A DNA stretch of 64,000 nucleotides from Parachryseolinea silvisoli (GCF_021190955.1 NZ_JAIOAO010000003.1:992001-1056000); one strand, 5' to 3'; shown: positions 1-8,292, numbered from the stretch's first letter. Notes: generated by a model from the sequence alone, not told the origin. Numbers and translations: made by a program.

Positions 1-2
1 AG

Positions 3-620
3 AAGGCAGGGCAGGGGTTCGAAATGTTGGTGGCCGCTGCACTAAAACTATTAGCGGGGCGGGACATGCCCTATGGCAATGCAGGAGATGAACAGCTGGG
101 CTCACGCGACGGTATGCGGACATCGACGGAAGAGAACGACCAGGGCGGAATCTCAAAGATCACCTTGAGAATGCTCATGCATGTAGCCGAATATGAGCAA
201 GGTGAATTTTCGATTGTCTTTACCGACGATGGCTATGCCCAGTTGGCGCAGCAGGAACCGGAGGGGATAGAAATAACCTCTGAAATGGAGGAGTTCTATG
301 ACGCCGGGGGCAACGTGGCCGCCACGCTGGATGAGCTGGGCGATCTGGTAGCGGCAGGCACCACCGGCGAAGACGATTTTATGGCCATCGGCACCTGGAT
401 GCTGATCGGTAAGTATTTTAAATACAAAGGCCGGCTCTATGGCGTCCGCGGCGTCGAATATAGCGTTCCCGTGAGAGCCATTAAGTATGTGGTCGTCATT
501 GAAGGTACCGGACGCGCCAACCTGTTCGTGAAATCGGAGTCCGGCGAAATGGACAAACTTGTAAAATACGTCGATCTAAGAACAGCGGCATTTACGGGCG
601 GTAAAGTGATTCAAGTTTAA
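3..620 (+). CDS. Hypothetical protein, possibly cut by the left edge
   Basis: Unrecognised protein. The frame is open to the left edge, so the true start may lie outside; the first in-window ATG is at 24 and gives 198 residues. The middle is acidic with a glycine/alanine-rich stretch (about residues 85-115, counted from that ATG), followed by a lysine/tyrosine-rich section around residues 130-150 that looks like beta strands. No signal peptide or membrane segment is visible. It ends with TAA at 618-620, only 6 bases from the convergent end of the FtsX-type permease. No function can be assigned. Confidence 0.6.
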   Translation, partial: KAGQGFEMLVAAALKLLAGRDMPYGNAGDEQLGSRDGMRTSTEENDQGGISKITLRMLMHVAEYEQGEFSIVFTDDGYAQLAQQEPEGIEITSEMEEFYDAGGNVAATLDELGDLVAAGTTGEDDFMAIGTWMLIGKYFKYKGRLYGVRGVEYSVPVRAIKYVVVIEGTGRANLFVKSESGEMDKLVKYVDLRTAAFTGGKVIQV

Positions 621-626
621 TAGTGC

Positions 627-3050
627 TTATTCACTTTTCAGATTATCCACAGGCTTCACCAATGCCGCTCTACTCGTCTGCGATCCAATCGTGATCACGC
701 CGAATACTATCAGCAACCCTACACCCAGCAAGATCGTTGGCAGATCTACACTCACGTGGTAGGGCAGAAGCTCCAGCCACAGCGCATTTAGAAAATACGC
801 TGCCGGTACGGCAATGACGACCGCCATGAGCAGGATCACAACAAACCCCTTCGACAATAAATAGATCAGCGCTCCGTCACTGCTGCCCAGAATCTTGCGG
901 ATGGAGATTTCCTTAAGGCGCGTTTCGGTAGTATAGGTCGCCATGCCCAGCAGACCAAGACAGGAGATCAGGATGGCCAGGGAGGCTACGGTCATGAGGA
1001 TGTGTACAGCGTCACCGAAGATAAGCTCGTAAAACTTCAACACTTCACCTTCTACGTCTTTACAATCGATCTTCAGACCGGGATTTACGGCGGCCCAGGA
1101 TTTTTCGATAGAAGCGATTGCCGCCTCGCGGGTGCCACTATACTTTACCTGCACCAAACCATAGCGTGTCGGGTCAACCAGCAGCGCCAGCGGAGCAATT
1201 TCGTCCAGCATCGGTGCGTGGTTATAGTCTTTCAGCACACCGATAATCGTCTTGGTCGTGGAATCACGACGGTAGATGACCGTTTCGCCCAGCGCGTCGA
1301 GGGGTGTTTTGAATTGCAGGGCCTCGGCGGCTTTTTCGTTGATCACGATAAAGTTCTTATTAGAGGCGCCTCCGTTTGGTGGAAAGAATTTGCCCGCCAC
1401 CAGCGTCAGGCGCAGGTTGGCCATATAGTCTTCATCTACAATAAATTGGTGGATATAGGTTCCCTCGGCATCTTCCGGTCCACGTCGGAAGCTGTCGCCA
1501 TCATCAAAACCCGAAGCCAGTATATTGGACGCCGCGGAGACATTCGTGAGGTTATTGTATTTGAGTAGCTCTGCTTTGAGTGCAGCGGCGGAGCTCCCGT
1601 TCAAGCGTACCGCGATGTTGTTGTGCATGTCGAAGCCGTGGTCCCTGTACATAAAAAGACCGAGCTGGTTGTACGTTACAATTACACTCAGAATAAAGAT
1701 CAGTGACACCGTGAACTGCAAGACAAGCAGCACCTTACGCATTCCCACCCGTGACAGCAACTTCACGTTGCTCAGACTCTTGAGTACCTTGACCGGCTCA
1801 AAGCCCGAAAGCACCACCGCCGGGAAGAACCCCGCGAGTACGCCCACCGTGGCAGCGAATGCCACAAACAAAGCATATACCATCGAGCCCCCCTGCAGGT
1901 CCCAATGGAACAGGCGGGCAAAGTTAAGCTGGAGCAACAGGGGTTTAAGGGCCACCAGGAGTAACAGGGCCAGCACCAGGGCAAACAATGCCACCACTAT
2001 CGACTCTGTTAAAAACTGCGTGAAGATCTGTACCCGCGCGGCGCCGGTTGCTTTACGGACACCGATCTCGCGTGCCCGCGTCAGGGAGCGTGCGATCGAC
2101 AGGTTGGTAAAGTTGAAGCACGAAGTGAGTAGAATGATGGCCGCCAATCCCGAGAAAGCATATACGAAGATCCAGGGTATGGAAGGGCCGATGGGGTTGT
2201 TAAACAAGTCGCTGGGCGTGATGTCCAGGAGGTGTTGCAAATGGAAGCACATGCGTGCGTCGTCGGGCTTGGCCGGATGCTGGATGTGGTCCCGATAAAT
2301 ACGGTCAAGTGATGCTTGAATCTCCGTGACGTCCTTACCTTCTTCCAGGCGAATATAGGTCCACGTATTCCAAAAATTAGCCCATTGGGTTAGGTCCTGC
2401 CCGAGTCCCTGAGCGTGAAGACTTTCCACGGTAGACATACTGGCCAGGGCTTCAAACGCAATGTGCGTCTTGCGCGTCATCTTCTTCAGCACACCCGTTA
2501 CCGTGTAGGTCCCGAGATTGCCTACTTTAATAGTAAGGCCGAGCGGGTTCTCCTCTTTGAAGAGCTTATCGGCCGCGTGTCGGGTGAGCACCACGGAGTA
2601 CGGCTTCTTCAGGGCCGTGGCGGCATCGCCATACTCCAGCGCGTATTCAAAGAATGTCAGTGCTTCCGGGTCGGCAAAGTACCCGCCCAGGGGAACGTTG
2701 ACGTTGTAGTCTACTACTTCCAGCCAGGAGTTTCCAAAGCCGCGCGTAAACCGCACGACTTCTTCTATACCGGTATATTTCTCCAGCAGCTCCTGCCGCA
2801 ACGGGGGCGCCGAGGTGGACGTTGTTACCCCGTCGCCCGGACTGCCGTCCTCGTTTACATAACCGCTGACGATGCGATAGATGCGGTCGCGCCGGGTATT
2901 GAACCGGTCGTAGCTCATCTGGTCTGCCACCAGCATAATGACGGCCATCGCGATCGTCATGCTCACCGCCAACCCAACGATATTGATCGCCGAAAAGAAC
3001 TTATGCCGCATCAAATTGCGTATGGCTATTATAATGTAATTTTTAAGCAT
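627..3050 (-). CDS. FtsX/MacB-type ABC transporter permease
   Basis: Inner-membrane permease of the MacB/FtsX superfamily, 807 residues, of the two-half kind common in Cytophagales. The N-terminus (MLKNYIIIAIRNLMRHK, then a hydrophobic helix at about 20-42) is the usual opening. A periplasmic MacB_PCD-like domain follows (about 50-270), then three membrane helices (about 290-410), a second helix and periplasmic domain (about 435-660), and a final FtsX domain (about 680-795). The GATRXXIFXQFLXES-type loop after the third helix and the ETRLKEISIRKILGSS segment near the end are characteristic. No ATPase gene is adjacent, which is normal for these stand-alone permeases. The substrate is unknown; proposed roles include lipoprotein or peptide handling. 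A membrane stress or macrolide-type exporter is possible but not supported here. Confidence 0.9.
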   Translation of the reverse strand: MLKNYIIIAIRNLMRHKFFSAINIVGLAVSMTIAMAVIMLVADQMSYDRFNTRRDRIYRIVSGYVNEDGSPGDGVTTSTSAPPLRQELLEKYTGIEEVVRFTRGFGNSWLEVVDYNVNVPLGGYFADPEALTFFEYALEYGDAATALKKPYSVVLTRHAADKLFKEENPLGLTIKVGNLGTYTVTGVLKKMTRKTHIAFEALASMSTVESLHAQGLGQDLTQWANFWNTWTYIRLEEGKDVTEIQASLDRIYRDHIQHPAKPDDARMCFHLQHLLDITPSDLFNNPIGPSIPWIFVYAFSGLAAIILLTSCFNFTNLSIARSLTRAREIGVRKATGAARVQIFTQFLTESIVVALFALVLALLLLVALKPLLLQLNFARLFHWDLQGGSMVYALFVAFAATVGVLAGFFPAVVLSGFEPVKVLKSLSNVKLLSRVGMRKVLLVLQFTVSLIFILSVIVTYNQLGLFMYRDHGFDMHNNIAVRLNGSSAAALKAELLKYNNLTNVSAASNILASGFDDGDSFRRGPEDAEGTYIHQFIVDEDYMANLRLTLVAGKFFPPNGGASNKNFIVINEKAAEALQFKTPLDALGETVIYRRDSTTKTIIGVLKDYNHAPMLDEIAPLALLVDPTRYGLVQVKYSGTREAAIASIEKSWAAVNPGLKIDCKDVEGEVLKFYELIFGDAVHILMTVASLAILISCLGLLGMATYTTETRLKEISIRKILGSSDGALIYLLSKGFVVILLMAVVIAVPAAYFLNALWLELLPYHVSVDLPTILLGVGLLIVFGVITIGSQTSRAALVKPVDNLKSE

Positions 3051-3198
3051 AGGGTAAGCGGTTGAATATAGGGGTTAGAGGCATTATCCCATTGGATGCC
3101 GATAGGCAGAAAAATGTTGCAGGTTTTACGAATTAATTCCGAAACCCTGCGTACCGGGTGCCGTTTCCAGGTGTGGAACGGTTTTAAACGATATAGCG

Positions 3199-3482
3199 AT
3201 GACGCATGCTGAAGTACTCAAAAAGGTTGAATGGCGCGACCTGCGGTCGTCGGCGAATTCCTGATGGCGTTCTTTGCCGTTTGGACCGTCCACCACGATA
3301 CCCACGACCACCCGGAGCTTGCCCGCACGCAACGCACAGGCTGGAAAAACAAAATTACATTCAGTATGTTCTACCATCTGGAACATCACCTGTTCCCGGC
3401 CGTGCCGACAATCAAGCTACCCGAGCTCGCCCGGCGGATTGATGAAGCGCTGCCGGAGATGGTGAAGAAAAGTACATTCTAA
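3199..3482 (+). pseudogene. Fatty acid desaturase remnant (internal deletion plus frameshift)
   Basis: Wreck of a membrane fatty-acid desaturase. The first piece (from ATG 3199) reads MTHAEVLKKVEWRDLRS, which resembles the N-terminus of this family, and stops at 3262-3264. The second piece lies in another frame (about 3243-3482) and is a clear C-terminus: it contains FAVWTVHHD, ARTQR and the histidine box HLEHH followed by LFPAVPT. About 200 residues between them, including the first histidine boxes and the membrane helices, are missing. The junction falls near 3240-3262. The result cannot be a working enzyme because most metal ligands are absent. The family assignment rests on the C-terminal HxxHH box and the flanking words. 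Confidence 0.75.
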
Positions 3483-3619
3483 AGAAAATTGCCAACAAGC
3501 TCCAGCACTTCGTCAAAATCTATTTCATTGCACCATATGCCCGCGATCCAGGATATGGATTCGGGCGTGGGGTAAATCTCGCGTGTAACACGGCGCCTTT
3601 TCCACACTGAAAAACACAT
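3479..3619 (-). other. Short open frame of 46 codons, possibly a gene fragment
   Basis: An ATG at 3619 opens a 46-codon minus-strand frame ending in TAG at 3479-3481, overlapping the stop of the desaturase remnant. The peptide looks protein-like, with PESISWIAGIW and an acidic tail containing DFDEVLELVGNFL, and its codons resemble those of neighbouring genes. It could be a small gene or the last part of a lost one. I do not recognise it, and a chance open frame of this size is possible. Confidence 0.25.
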
Positions 3620-3671
3620 CATCGCGCCAAACAACATTGTCACTGCGCAAAAAGACTGCGTACTTCCACTT

Positions 3672-3679
3672 TATTTTTG
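3672..3679 (+). promoter_or_regulatory. Candidate Bacteroidota -7 promoter element
   Basis: TATTTTTG fits the Bacteroidota -7 consensus TAnnTTTG and lies 21 bases before the ATG at 3701, which would give a short leader. No convincing -33 TTTG was found at the expected spacing. Confidence 0.4.
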
Positions 3680-3700
3680 CTGGACATTATTTTACAACCT

Positions 3701-4243
3701 ATGGCATACTTATCGCGAGGAGATGGATTTGAAGACTTAAAACCACACGAAATAACCGCGGCTTTGAAGTGGGCACTTCCGAATGCGTTCTGTAACAGCT
3801 TCCGGTACTACCCAGGCGTTATTCAAATCAATCTTTCCAATCAGAAGGAAGATCTCACCATCAGGATGGATGCTTCTGAGTTCAGATTGAATGATCAAGA
3901 GACGTGGACGAAGTGGATTTCGTCCTATCCATTGAACGCTGAATGTATAAACGGTCCGGAAGAACTTGCAAAAGGAGTTTTGTTGACGGTATTAACGGAA
4001 CGCATGATCGAGCAGATCGAAATTCTTGACAATGGCGGTCTTATCTTTCAATTTGAAAAGGGATATGAGGTGAAATTTGAAGGAGATGATGACCCGCTGT
4101 GCGATCATTCATGGTCAATCGAGATTTTTGATACCCGGAAAGGAATTAAGATAGCAGGGATCATGTGTACAGGAAATGTCATTTATGGAGATGCCTTCGA
4201 CGGCTTGGCACAGATGATGGCGAAAGACGTGAGGAATCCTTAA
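3701..4243 (+). CDS. Hypothetical protein (180 aa)
   Basis: Unrecognised soluble protein. I chose ATG 3701 (MAYLSRGDGF) because a TAnnTTTG promoter element lies 21 bases upstream; an upstream TTG start at 3677 would add eight residues and fall inside that element. The protein has no signal peptide and no membrane helix. It contains alternating charged and hydrophobic strands, such as LIFQFEKGYEVKFEGDDD, and a C-terminal DAFDGLAQMM stretch. It stands alone between the desaturase remnant and the phospholipid operon. No function is assigned. Confidence 0.7.
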   Translation: MAYLSRGDGFEDLKPHEITAALKWALPNAFCNSFRYYPGVIQINLSNQKEDLTIRMDASEFRLNDQETWTKWISSYPLNAECINGPEELAKGVLLTVLTERMIEQIEILDNGGLIFQFEKGYEVKFEGDDDPLCDHSWSIEIFDTRKGIKIAGIMCTGNVIYGDAFDGLAQMMAKDVRNP

Positions 4244-4375
4244 CGGATACTCTTTCAACGTTTTCGCCCGGTCTATACGTGCCGCTCGGGCAATCATCCA
4301 CCCGGGCTTAGGTTACAAAATTTCTTTTTTCGAACAGGGATATTATTACTTATTTTTACAGACTAACCACCCTCT

Positions 4376-5020
4376 ATGGATGTAGAATCAAGTAGCCGGC
4401 GCCCGATCGCGTCACGGGATTCGGGATGGGCCAGGCGTACCGCGGCGTGGCTTGCCGCAAAGAATGTCTCCCCGAATTTCATTTCCATTCTCAGCATCGT
4501 CTTTGCCGGCGTCTCGCTGCTTGCCTTTTTTCTGGCGTACCGCGCCGGTCATCCGGGTATCGGGATGATGCTCCTCGCCATTGTCGGAATACAGGGCCGA
4601 TTGATCATGAATCTCCTGGACGGCATGGTGGCCGTCGAGCACAACAAAAAATCTGCCGTCGGCGGCATCTTCAATGAGGTGCCCGATCGTGTGAGCGACA
4701 CGCTCACCCTCTTTGGCGTGGGGCTTATGGCGAAAACAATGCCCTACGGAATGGACCTGGCGTATCTGGCGATTGCGCTTTCTATTGCCACCGCGTACAT
4801 TCGCACCTTAGGCGCCTCGTTGGGCTGCGGCCATCATTTCCTCGGCCCGATGGCCAAACAACACCGCATGGCATTGATTTCGGTGGGATGTATCATGGCT
4901 ATTTTTTATGCACCGGTATTCTATTACCTCCTGATCCTGATGAATGTGGGCCTGGTCATCACGTGCTATAGACGGCTGGCAAAAGTCTACTCCCTGCTTC
5001 TCACTAACCCCAAACCATGA
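4376..5020 (+). CDS. CDP-alcohol phosphatidyltransferase family protein (YnbA-like)
   Basis: Predicted inner-membrane enzyme that moves a phosphatidyl group from CDP-diacylglycerol to an unknown alcohol. 214 residues with about six hydrophobic helices. The CDP-alcohol motif sits near residues 82-110: NLLDGMVAVE, then GGIFNEVPDRVSD. Compared with the canonical DxxDGxxAR...GxxxDxxxD, the first aspartate is Asn, the arginine is Val and the third aspartate is Asn, while the DG and last aspartate are kept. Proteins of the YnbA type show a similar variant, so this may be a real subfamily rather than decay. It is first in a three-gene overlapping operon: its TGA overlaps the ATG of the CdsA-type gene. 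The head group cannot be read from sequence. Confidence 0.82.
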   Translation: MDVESSSRRPIASRDSGWARRTAAWLAAKNVSPNFISILSIVFAGVSLLAFFLAYRAGHPGIGMMLLAIVGIQGRLIMNLLDGMVAVEHNKKSAVGGIFNEVPDRVSDTLTLFGVGLMAKTMPYGMDLAYLAIALSIATAYIRTLGASLGCGHHFLGPMAKQHRMALISVGCIMAIFYAPVFYYLLILMNVGLVITCYRRLAKVYSLLLTNPKP

Positions 5021-5970
5021 ACAAATTTTTTCACCTCGATTTCCCGGAACAACGGGATATAATGATGGTGGTGATCCTGATCTTCGGGATCCTGATCTTT
5101 GCCTCATTACTATTTTTTATTATCGGTAAGCTCAAGCCGCAAGCAAATCTGTCGGAGCTCAAGTCCCGAACGCGCTCCTGGTGGATCATGGCTTCCCTGG
5201 TACTGGCCGCCGTATTGATCAACACTACGCTATCCTATGTGGCAATGGCCATGCTGTCGTTCATTGCGTTCCGCGAATTATACTCGGTGCTCGGATTCCG
5301 CGAGTCCGACCGCCGCGCCATCTTCTGGGCATACGTATCAATACCGGTTCAATACTACCTGGCCTATATCGGATGGTACGGGGCATTCATCATTTTTATT
5401 CCGGTTGTCATGTTCCTGTGCCTGCCGATGCGCATGGTGCTGAAAGGAGACACGGTAGGGATCATCAAATCGATGTCGTCGTTACATTGGATCTTGATGC
5501 TCACCGTGTTCGGCCTGAGCCACATGGCGTACCTCTTGTCATTACCGGACCTGCCAGGGTTTACCAGCGGTGGGCGCGGGCTGTTGCTCTTCCTGGTTTT
5601 CCTGACAGAGATCAATGACGTCATGCAGTTTACCTGGGGTAAATTGTTGGGACGGCACAAGATCATTCCAAAGGTCAGCCCCAATAAGACCTGGGAAGGT
5701 TTTATCGGCGGGGTGATCAGCACCACGCTAATCGGCTATGGCCTGGGCTTTCTCACACCGCTGTCTGATCTACAAGTGCTCTTTGTCAGCTTTATGATCT
5801 CCGTGTCGGGATTTGTCGGGGACGTAGTGATGTCGTCGGTAAAAAGAGACATCGGCATCAAAGACATGGGCGCCACTATACCGGGCCATGGCGGCATCCT
5901 GGATCGCATCGATTCACTGGCCTACACCACGCCGGTATTTTTTCACCTCATATACTATATCGCGTACTGA
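5017..5970 (+). CDS. Phosphatidate cytidylyltransferase family protein (CdsA/YnbB-like)
   Basis: Integral membrane enzyme making CDP-diacylglycerol from CTP and phosphatidic acid, 317 residues with about eight helices. The CdsA signature is intact near the C-terminus: SSVKRDIGIKDMG, then IPGHGGILDRIDS (about residues 272-300), containing the lysine-aspartate and HGG..DR metal/CTP residues. An NKTWEG segment (about residue 225) is also typical of the family. It overlaps the upstream phosphatidyltransferase by four bases (ATGA) and the downstream acyltransferase by one base (TGATG), so the three are almost surely translated together. Pairing with a phosphatidyltransferase is as in E. coli ynbA-ynbB. 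It could supplement a housekeeping CdsA elsewhere. Confidence 0.9.
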   Translation: MNKFFHLDFPEQRDIMMVVILIFGILIFASLLFFIIGKLKPQANLSELKSRTRSWWIMASLVLAAVLINTTLSYVAMAMLSFIAFRELYSVLGFRESDRRAIFWAYVSIPVQYYLAYIGWYGAFIIFIPVVMFLCLPMRMVLKGDTVGIIKSMSSLHWILMLTVFGLSHMAYLLSLPDLPGFTSGGRGLLLFLVFLTEINDVMQFTWGKLLGRHKIIPKVSPNKTWEGFIGGVISTTLIGYGLGFLTPLSDLQVLFVSFMISVSGFVGDVVMSSVKRDIGIKDMGATIPGHGGILDRIDSLAYTTPVFFHLIYYIAY

Positions 5971-6602
5971 TGCAGCGGATTATTTTGTGGTTTACACACA
6001 GTGTCGTCGGGTGGGTATTCCTTCGTTTTTTTGTCGGTGTCCGTTTTGATCAGTGCAAATTTCTCTTACAAGAAAAGCAGTTCATCATCGTGGCCAACCA
6101 CAACAGCCACCTGGATACCATGACCATCCTGGCGTCGCTACCCTGGAAGCTGATCGGCAAAGTAAAGCCGGTCGCGGCGGCAGACCATTTCGGAAAGACA
6201 AAGACGAAAGCGAAACTGAGCAACTACTTTATCAACACGCTGCTCATACAACGCAAACGGGATAAAGAAAATCCCGGAAATGACCCGATCCATACCATGA
6301 TAAAGGCGCTCGACGAAGGATATTCGCTGATCCTTTTTCCCGAAGGAACGCGCGGAGAGGCGGAAGTACAGCAACCCCTGAAGCCAGGCGTAGCGCTCGT
6401 GTTATCGAAACGTCCTTCTGTAAAATACGTACCTGCCTACATGAAGGGCATGGGAAAAGCCATGCCCAAGAGTGACAGCCTGATTGTGCCGCATGCTTCT
6501 TCTATTCTCTATGGCCGGCCGGCGCTAATCCGGAGTAATGACGTGACGGATATTCTGCAACAGATCGAGGCGGACATGAATACGCTGAAAGATAAACACT
6601 GA
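5970..6602 (+). CDS. 1-acyl-sn-glycerol-3-phosphate acyltransferase family protein (PlsC-like)
   Basis: Lysophosphatidic-acid acyltransferase-type enzyme of 210 residues, acting at the inner membrane to make phosphatidic acid, the substrate of the CdsA-type gene just upstream. The catalytic HX4D motif is present as NHNSHLDTM (about residue 35), and the substrate-binding motif as FPEGTRGE (about residue 119). A short hydrophobic N-terminus (FTHSVVGWVFLRFFVG) probably anchors it. The start ATG overlaps the preceding stop (TGATG). Together the three genes supply acyltransfer, CDP activation and head-group transfer. Confidence 0.88.
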   Translation: MQRIILWFTHSVVGWVFLRFFVGVRFDQCKFLLQEKQFIIVANHNSHLDTMTILASLPWKLIGKVKPVAAADHFGKTKTKAKLSNYFINTLLIQRKRDKENPGNDPIHTMIKALDEGYSLILFPEGTRGEAEVQQPLKPGVALVLSKRPSVKYVPAYMKGMGKAMPKSDSLIVPHASSILYGRPALIRSNDVTDILQQIEADMNTLKDKH

Positions 6603-6656
6603 GACATCTTCTTTTAATTCATACCCGATATTGTAAAGTAGGGGATGGATCCTTAA

Positions 6657-6678
6657 TTTTGTGTCAAACGATACAAAA
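6657..6678. promoter_or_regulatory. Inverted-repeat operator in front of tetR
   Basis: A 22-base imperfect palindrome, left arm TTTTGTGTC and right arm GATACAAAA around AAAC, ends two bases before the ATG of the TetR gene. The same right arm and a similar left arm recur at 7278-7299 before the SDR gene. Position and symmetry suggest the TetR binding site and autorepression. Confidence 0.7.
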
Positions 6679-6680
6679 AT

Positions 6681-7262
6681 ATGCGCGGCAGGCCTTCTAC
6701 ATTGGATCACGGTCAGGTTTTAGAAAAAGCCCAGCGTGTATTTTGGGAGAAAGGATTTGCCGCGACCTCGCTGGATGATTTGCTTACCGCCACCAACATG
6801 GGCAGCGGTAGCTTTTACAACGCCTTCAAAGGCGGTAAAAAAGAGCTGTTCAGCAAGGCTATTCAGCAACGCCGGCAAGCCTTCCAGGCGTTTAAAAACA
6901 AATTGAAGACAAGCGATTCGCCCATCGACGAGATCAAAGATTTCTTCCGAAGCATTGCCAAAGCCGATCGCGACACCCACCTGCGGGGCTGTATCATCGC
7001 CAACACCGTCGTGGAAATGACGTTCCTGGACGAAGATCTCGAGAAAGAAGCGGTAACAATATTAAAAGAAGTAGAAGCCATGTTCACGGCCGCCATCCGG
7101 CAAGGGCAGGAGCAGGGCGTCCTGAGAAACAGGACCGAGCCCGAACTGCTGGGACGTTATCTGATCACGCTCTGGAATGGCTTGAACGTCAGCCGGCGCA
7201 TGTACCCCAGCAAAAAAGGCCTTGAAGAGCTTATCAATCTTCAGCTATCCGTGATCAGCTGA
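6681..7262 (+). CDS. TetR/AcrR family transcriptional regulator
   Basis: DNA-binding repressor, 193 residues. The N-terminal helix-turn-helix spans about residues 8-55 (VLEKAQRVFWEKGFAATS, DDLLTATNMGSGSFYNAF). The ligand-binding half follows, with DTHLRGCIIANT, which is typical of the TetR_C group that often controls a neighbouring reductase or dehydrogenase. It lies 57 bases upstream of an SDR gene in the same direction. An inverted repeat lies immediately before its ATG and again before the SDR, so it probably represses both. The ligand is unknown. Confidence 0.9.
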   Translation: MRGRPSTLDHGQVLEKAQRVFWEKGFAATSLDDLLTATNMGSGSFYNAFKGGKKELFSKAIQQRRQAFQAFKNKLKTSDSPIDEIKDFFRSIAKADRDTHLRGCIIANTVVEMTFLDEDLEKEAVTILKEVEAMFTAAIRQGQEQGVLRNRTEPELLGRYLITLWNGLNVSRRMYPSKKGLEELINLQLSVIS

Positions 7263-7277
7263 TATTTTTTTCATGAA

Positions 7278-7299
7278 TTTTGTAATGAACGATACAAAA
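7278..7299. promoter_or_regulatory. Inverted-repeat operator in front of the SDR gene
   Basis: Left arm TTTTGTAAT and right arm GATACAAAA around GAAC, 22 bases, ending 19 bases before the SDR start. It matches the element at 6657-6678 at 18 of 22 positions, so both are likely bound by the intervening TetR protein. Confidence 0.7.
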
Positions 7300-7318
7300 A
7301 TAGTCTAATCAATCATCT

Positions 7319-8110
7319 ATGGATTTACAACTCAAGCAAAAGACGGCCTTTATCAGCGGGTCGACACAAGGCATTGGATTCGCCATTGCCCAAAAACTGG
7401 CAGAAGAAGGCGCAATGGTCATCATCAATGGCAAAGCGGAAGATAGAACCCAGCAAGCGGTACATCGTCTTCGCAGTGCTGTTCCCGGTGCACAGATCTC
7501 CGGCGTAGCGGCTGACTTTGCCAACGTCCATGAAATAGAAGCAATGTTGAAGCAACTCCCGACCATTGATATATTGATAAACAACGTGGGCATCTTCGAG
7601 CTAAAACCTTTTGCCGACATCGATGATGCTACCTGGACGAAAATCCTCGAAGTCAATCTCCTGAGTGGTGTAAGGGTATCGCGGGCGTTGTTTCCGGCCA
7701 TGCTGAAGAAAGGCTGGGGAAGAATTCTATTTATCAGCAGCGAGTCCGGCGTGAATGTTCCAGCCGACATGATTCACTACGGCGTAACCAAAACCGCCAT
7801 GCTCTCGCTGAGCAACGGGCTCTCCAAACTGACGAAAGGCACCGCCGTGACGGTCAATTCTATTTTGGGTGGTCCCACGTATTCCGACGGCGTTGCGCAG
7901 ACGGTGGAGCAACTGGCAACGGCACAAAACATCTCTGCCGATCAGATGAAAGCGGCGATCATTCAACACACCAATCCCAACGGGTTGCTGCAGCGCTTTA
8001 TCACCCCGGAAGAAATCGCAAATGTCGCGGCATACCTGTCCAGCCCGTTAGCGGCAGCTATTAACGGCGCATCGGTTCGTGCGGACGGCGGAACATTGCA
8101 GGTGCTGTAA
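7319..8110 (+). CDS. SDR family NAD(P)-dependent oxidoreductase
   Basis: Classical short-chain dehydrogenase, 263 residues. The Rossmann glycine motif is SGSTQGIGFAIA (about residue 14), the NNVG motif is at about residue 90, and the catalytic Ser and Tyr-x3-Lys are in FISSESG and HYGVTKTAM (about residues 139-160). A C-terminal GASVRADGG is normal for the family. The substrate cannot be predicted. It is preceded by an inverted repeat shared with the TetR gene just upstream, so induction by that regulator's ligand is likely. A 19-bp-stem hairpin (8148-8188) follows and separates it from the convergent YceI gene. Confidence 0.9.
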   Translation: MDLQLKQKTAFISGSTQGIGFAIAQKLAEEGAMVIINGKAEDRTQQAVHRLRSAVPGAQISGVAADFANVHEIEAMLKQLPTIDILINNVGIFELKPFADIDDATWTKILEVNLLSGVRVSRALFPAMLKKGWGRILFISSESGVNVPADMIHYGVTKTAMLSLSNGLSKLTKGTAVTVNSILGGPTYSDGVAQTVEQLATAQNISADQMKAAIIQHTNPNGLLQRFITPEEIANVAAYLSSPLAAAINGASVRADGGTLQVL

Positions 8111-8113
8111 TAG

Positions 8114-8132
8114 CCGGAATTGTATCCACGTG
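8114..8132. repeat. 19-base dispersed repeat, copy 1
   Basis: CCGGAATTGTATCCACGTG occurs here and, with no mismatch, at 12290-12308. Both copies sit in intergenic hairpin-repeat blocks. Confidence 0.75.
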
Positions 8133-8147
8133 AGACACAATGGTTGC

Positions 8148-8188
8148 TGGCACAGGTCTAGCCCCGAGACGGGGCTAGACCTGTGCCA
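8148..8188. repeat. Perfect 19-bp hairpin, mosaic intergenic repeat A
   Basis: A perfect stem of 19 pairs with loop AGA. The outer arms are TGGCACAGG and CCTGTGCCA and the inner arm is CTAGCCCCG. It belongs to a family of intergenic hairpins with similar outer arms and different inner parts (see 12026, 12125, 15533, 32081). It lies between two convergent genes and could act as a transcription terminator, but there is no clear T-run. The rest of 8111-8292 holds degenerate copies of the same words and no gene. Confidence 0.75.
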
Positions 8189-8292
8189 GGTGTGCTGTAG
8201 CCAAGGAGTTGTATTCATGTTGGAATGTGAGCACCTGTGCCGGATGTGTAACGACAACTGGCGCAAGTCTCTGACCTGGACACAGTCTCCAG

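Noticed and set aside
1525-2298. A 257-codon plus-strand frame opposite the FtsX-type permease
   Set aside because: It lies wholly inside a clear membrane gene on the other strand and its residues are arginine/threonine-rich and unlike any family.
8148-8188. The perfect hairpin as a simple terminator
   Set aside because: It lacks a T-run, and similar hairpins lie in divergent regions (12026, 12125) where no transcript ends, so a repeat is more likely.
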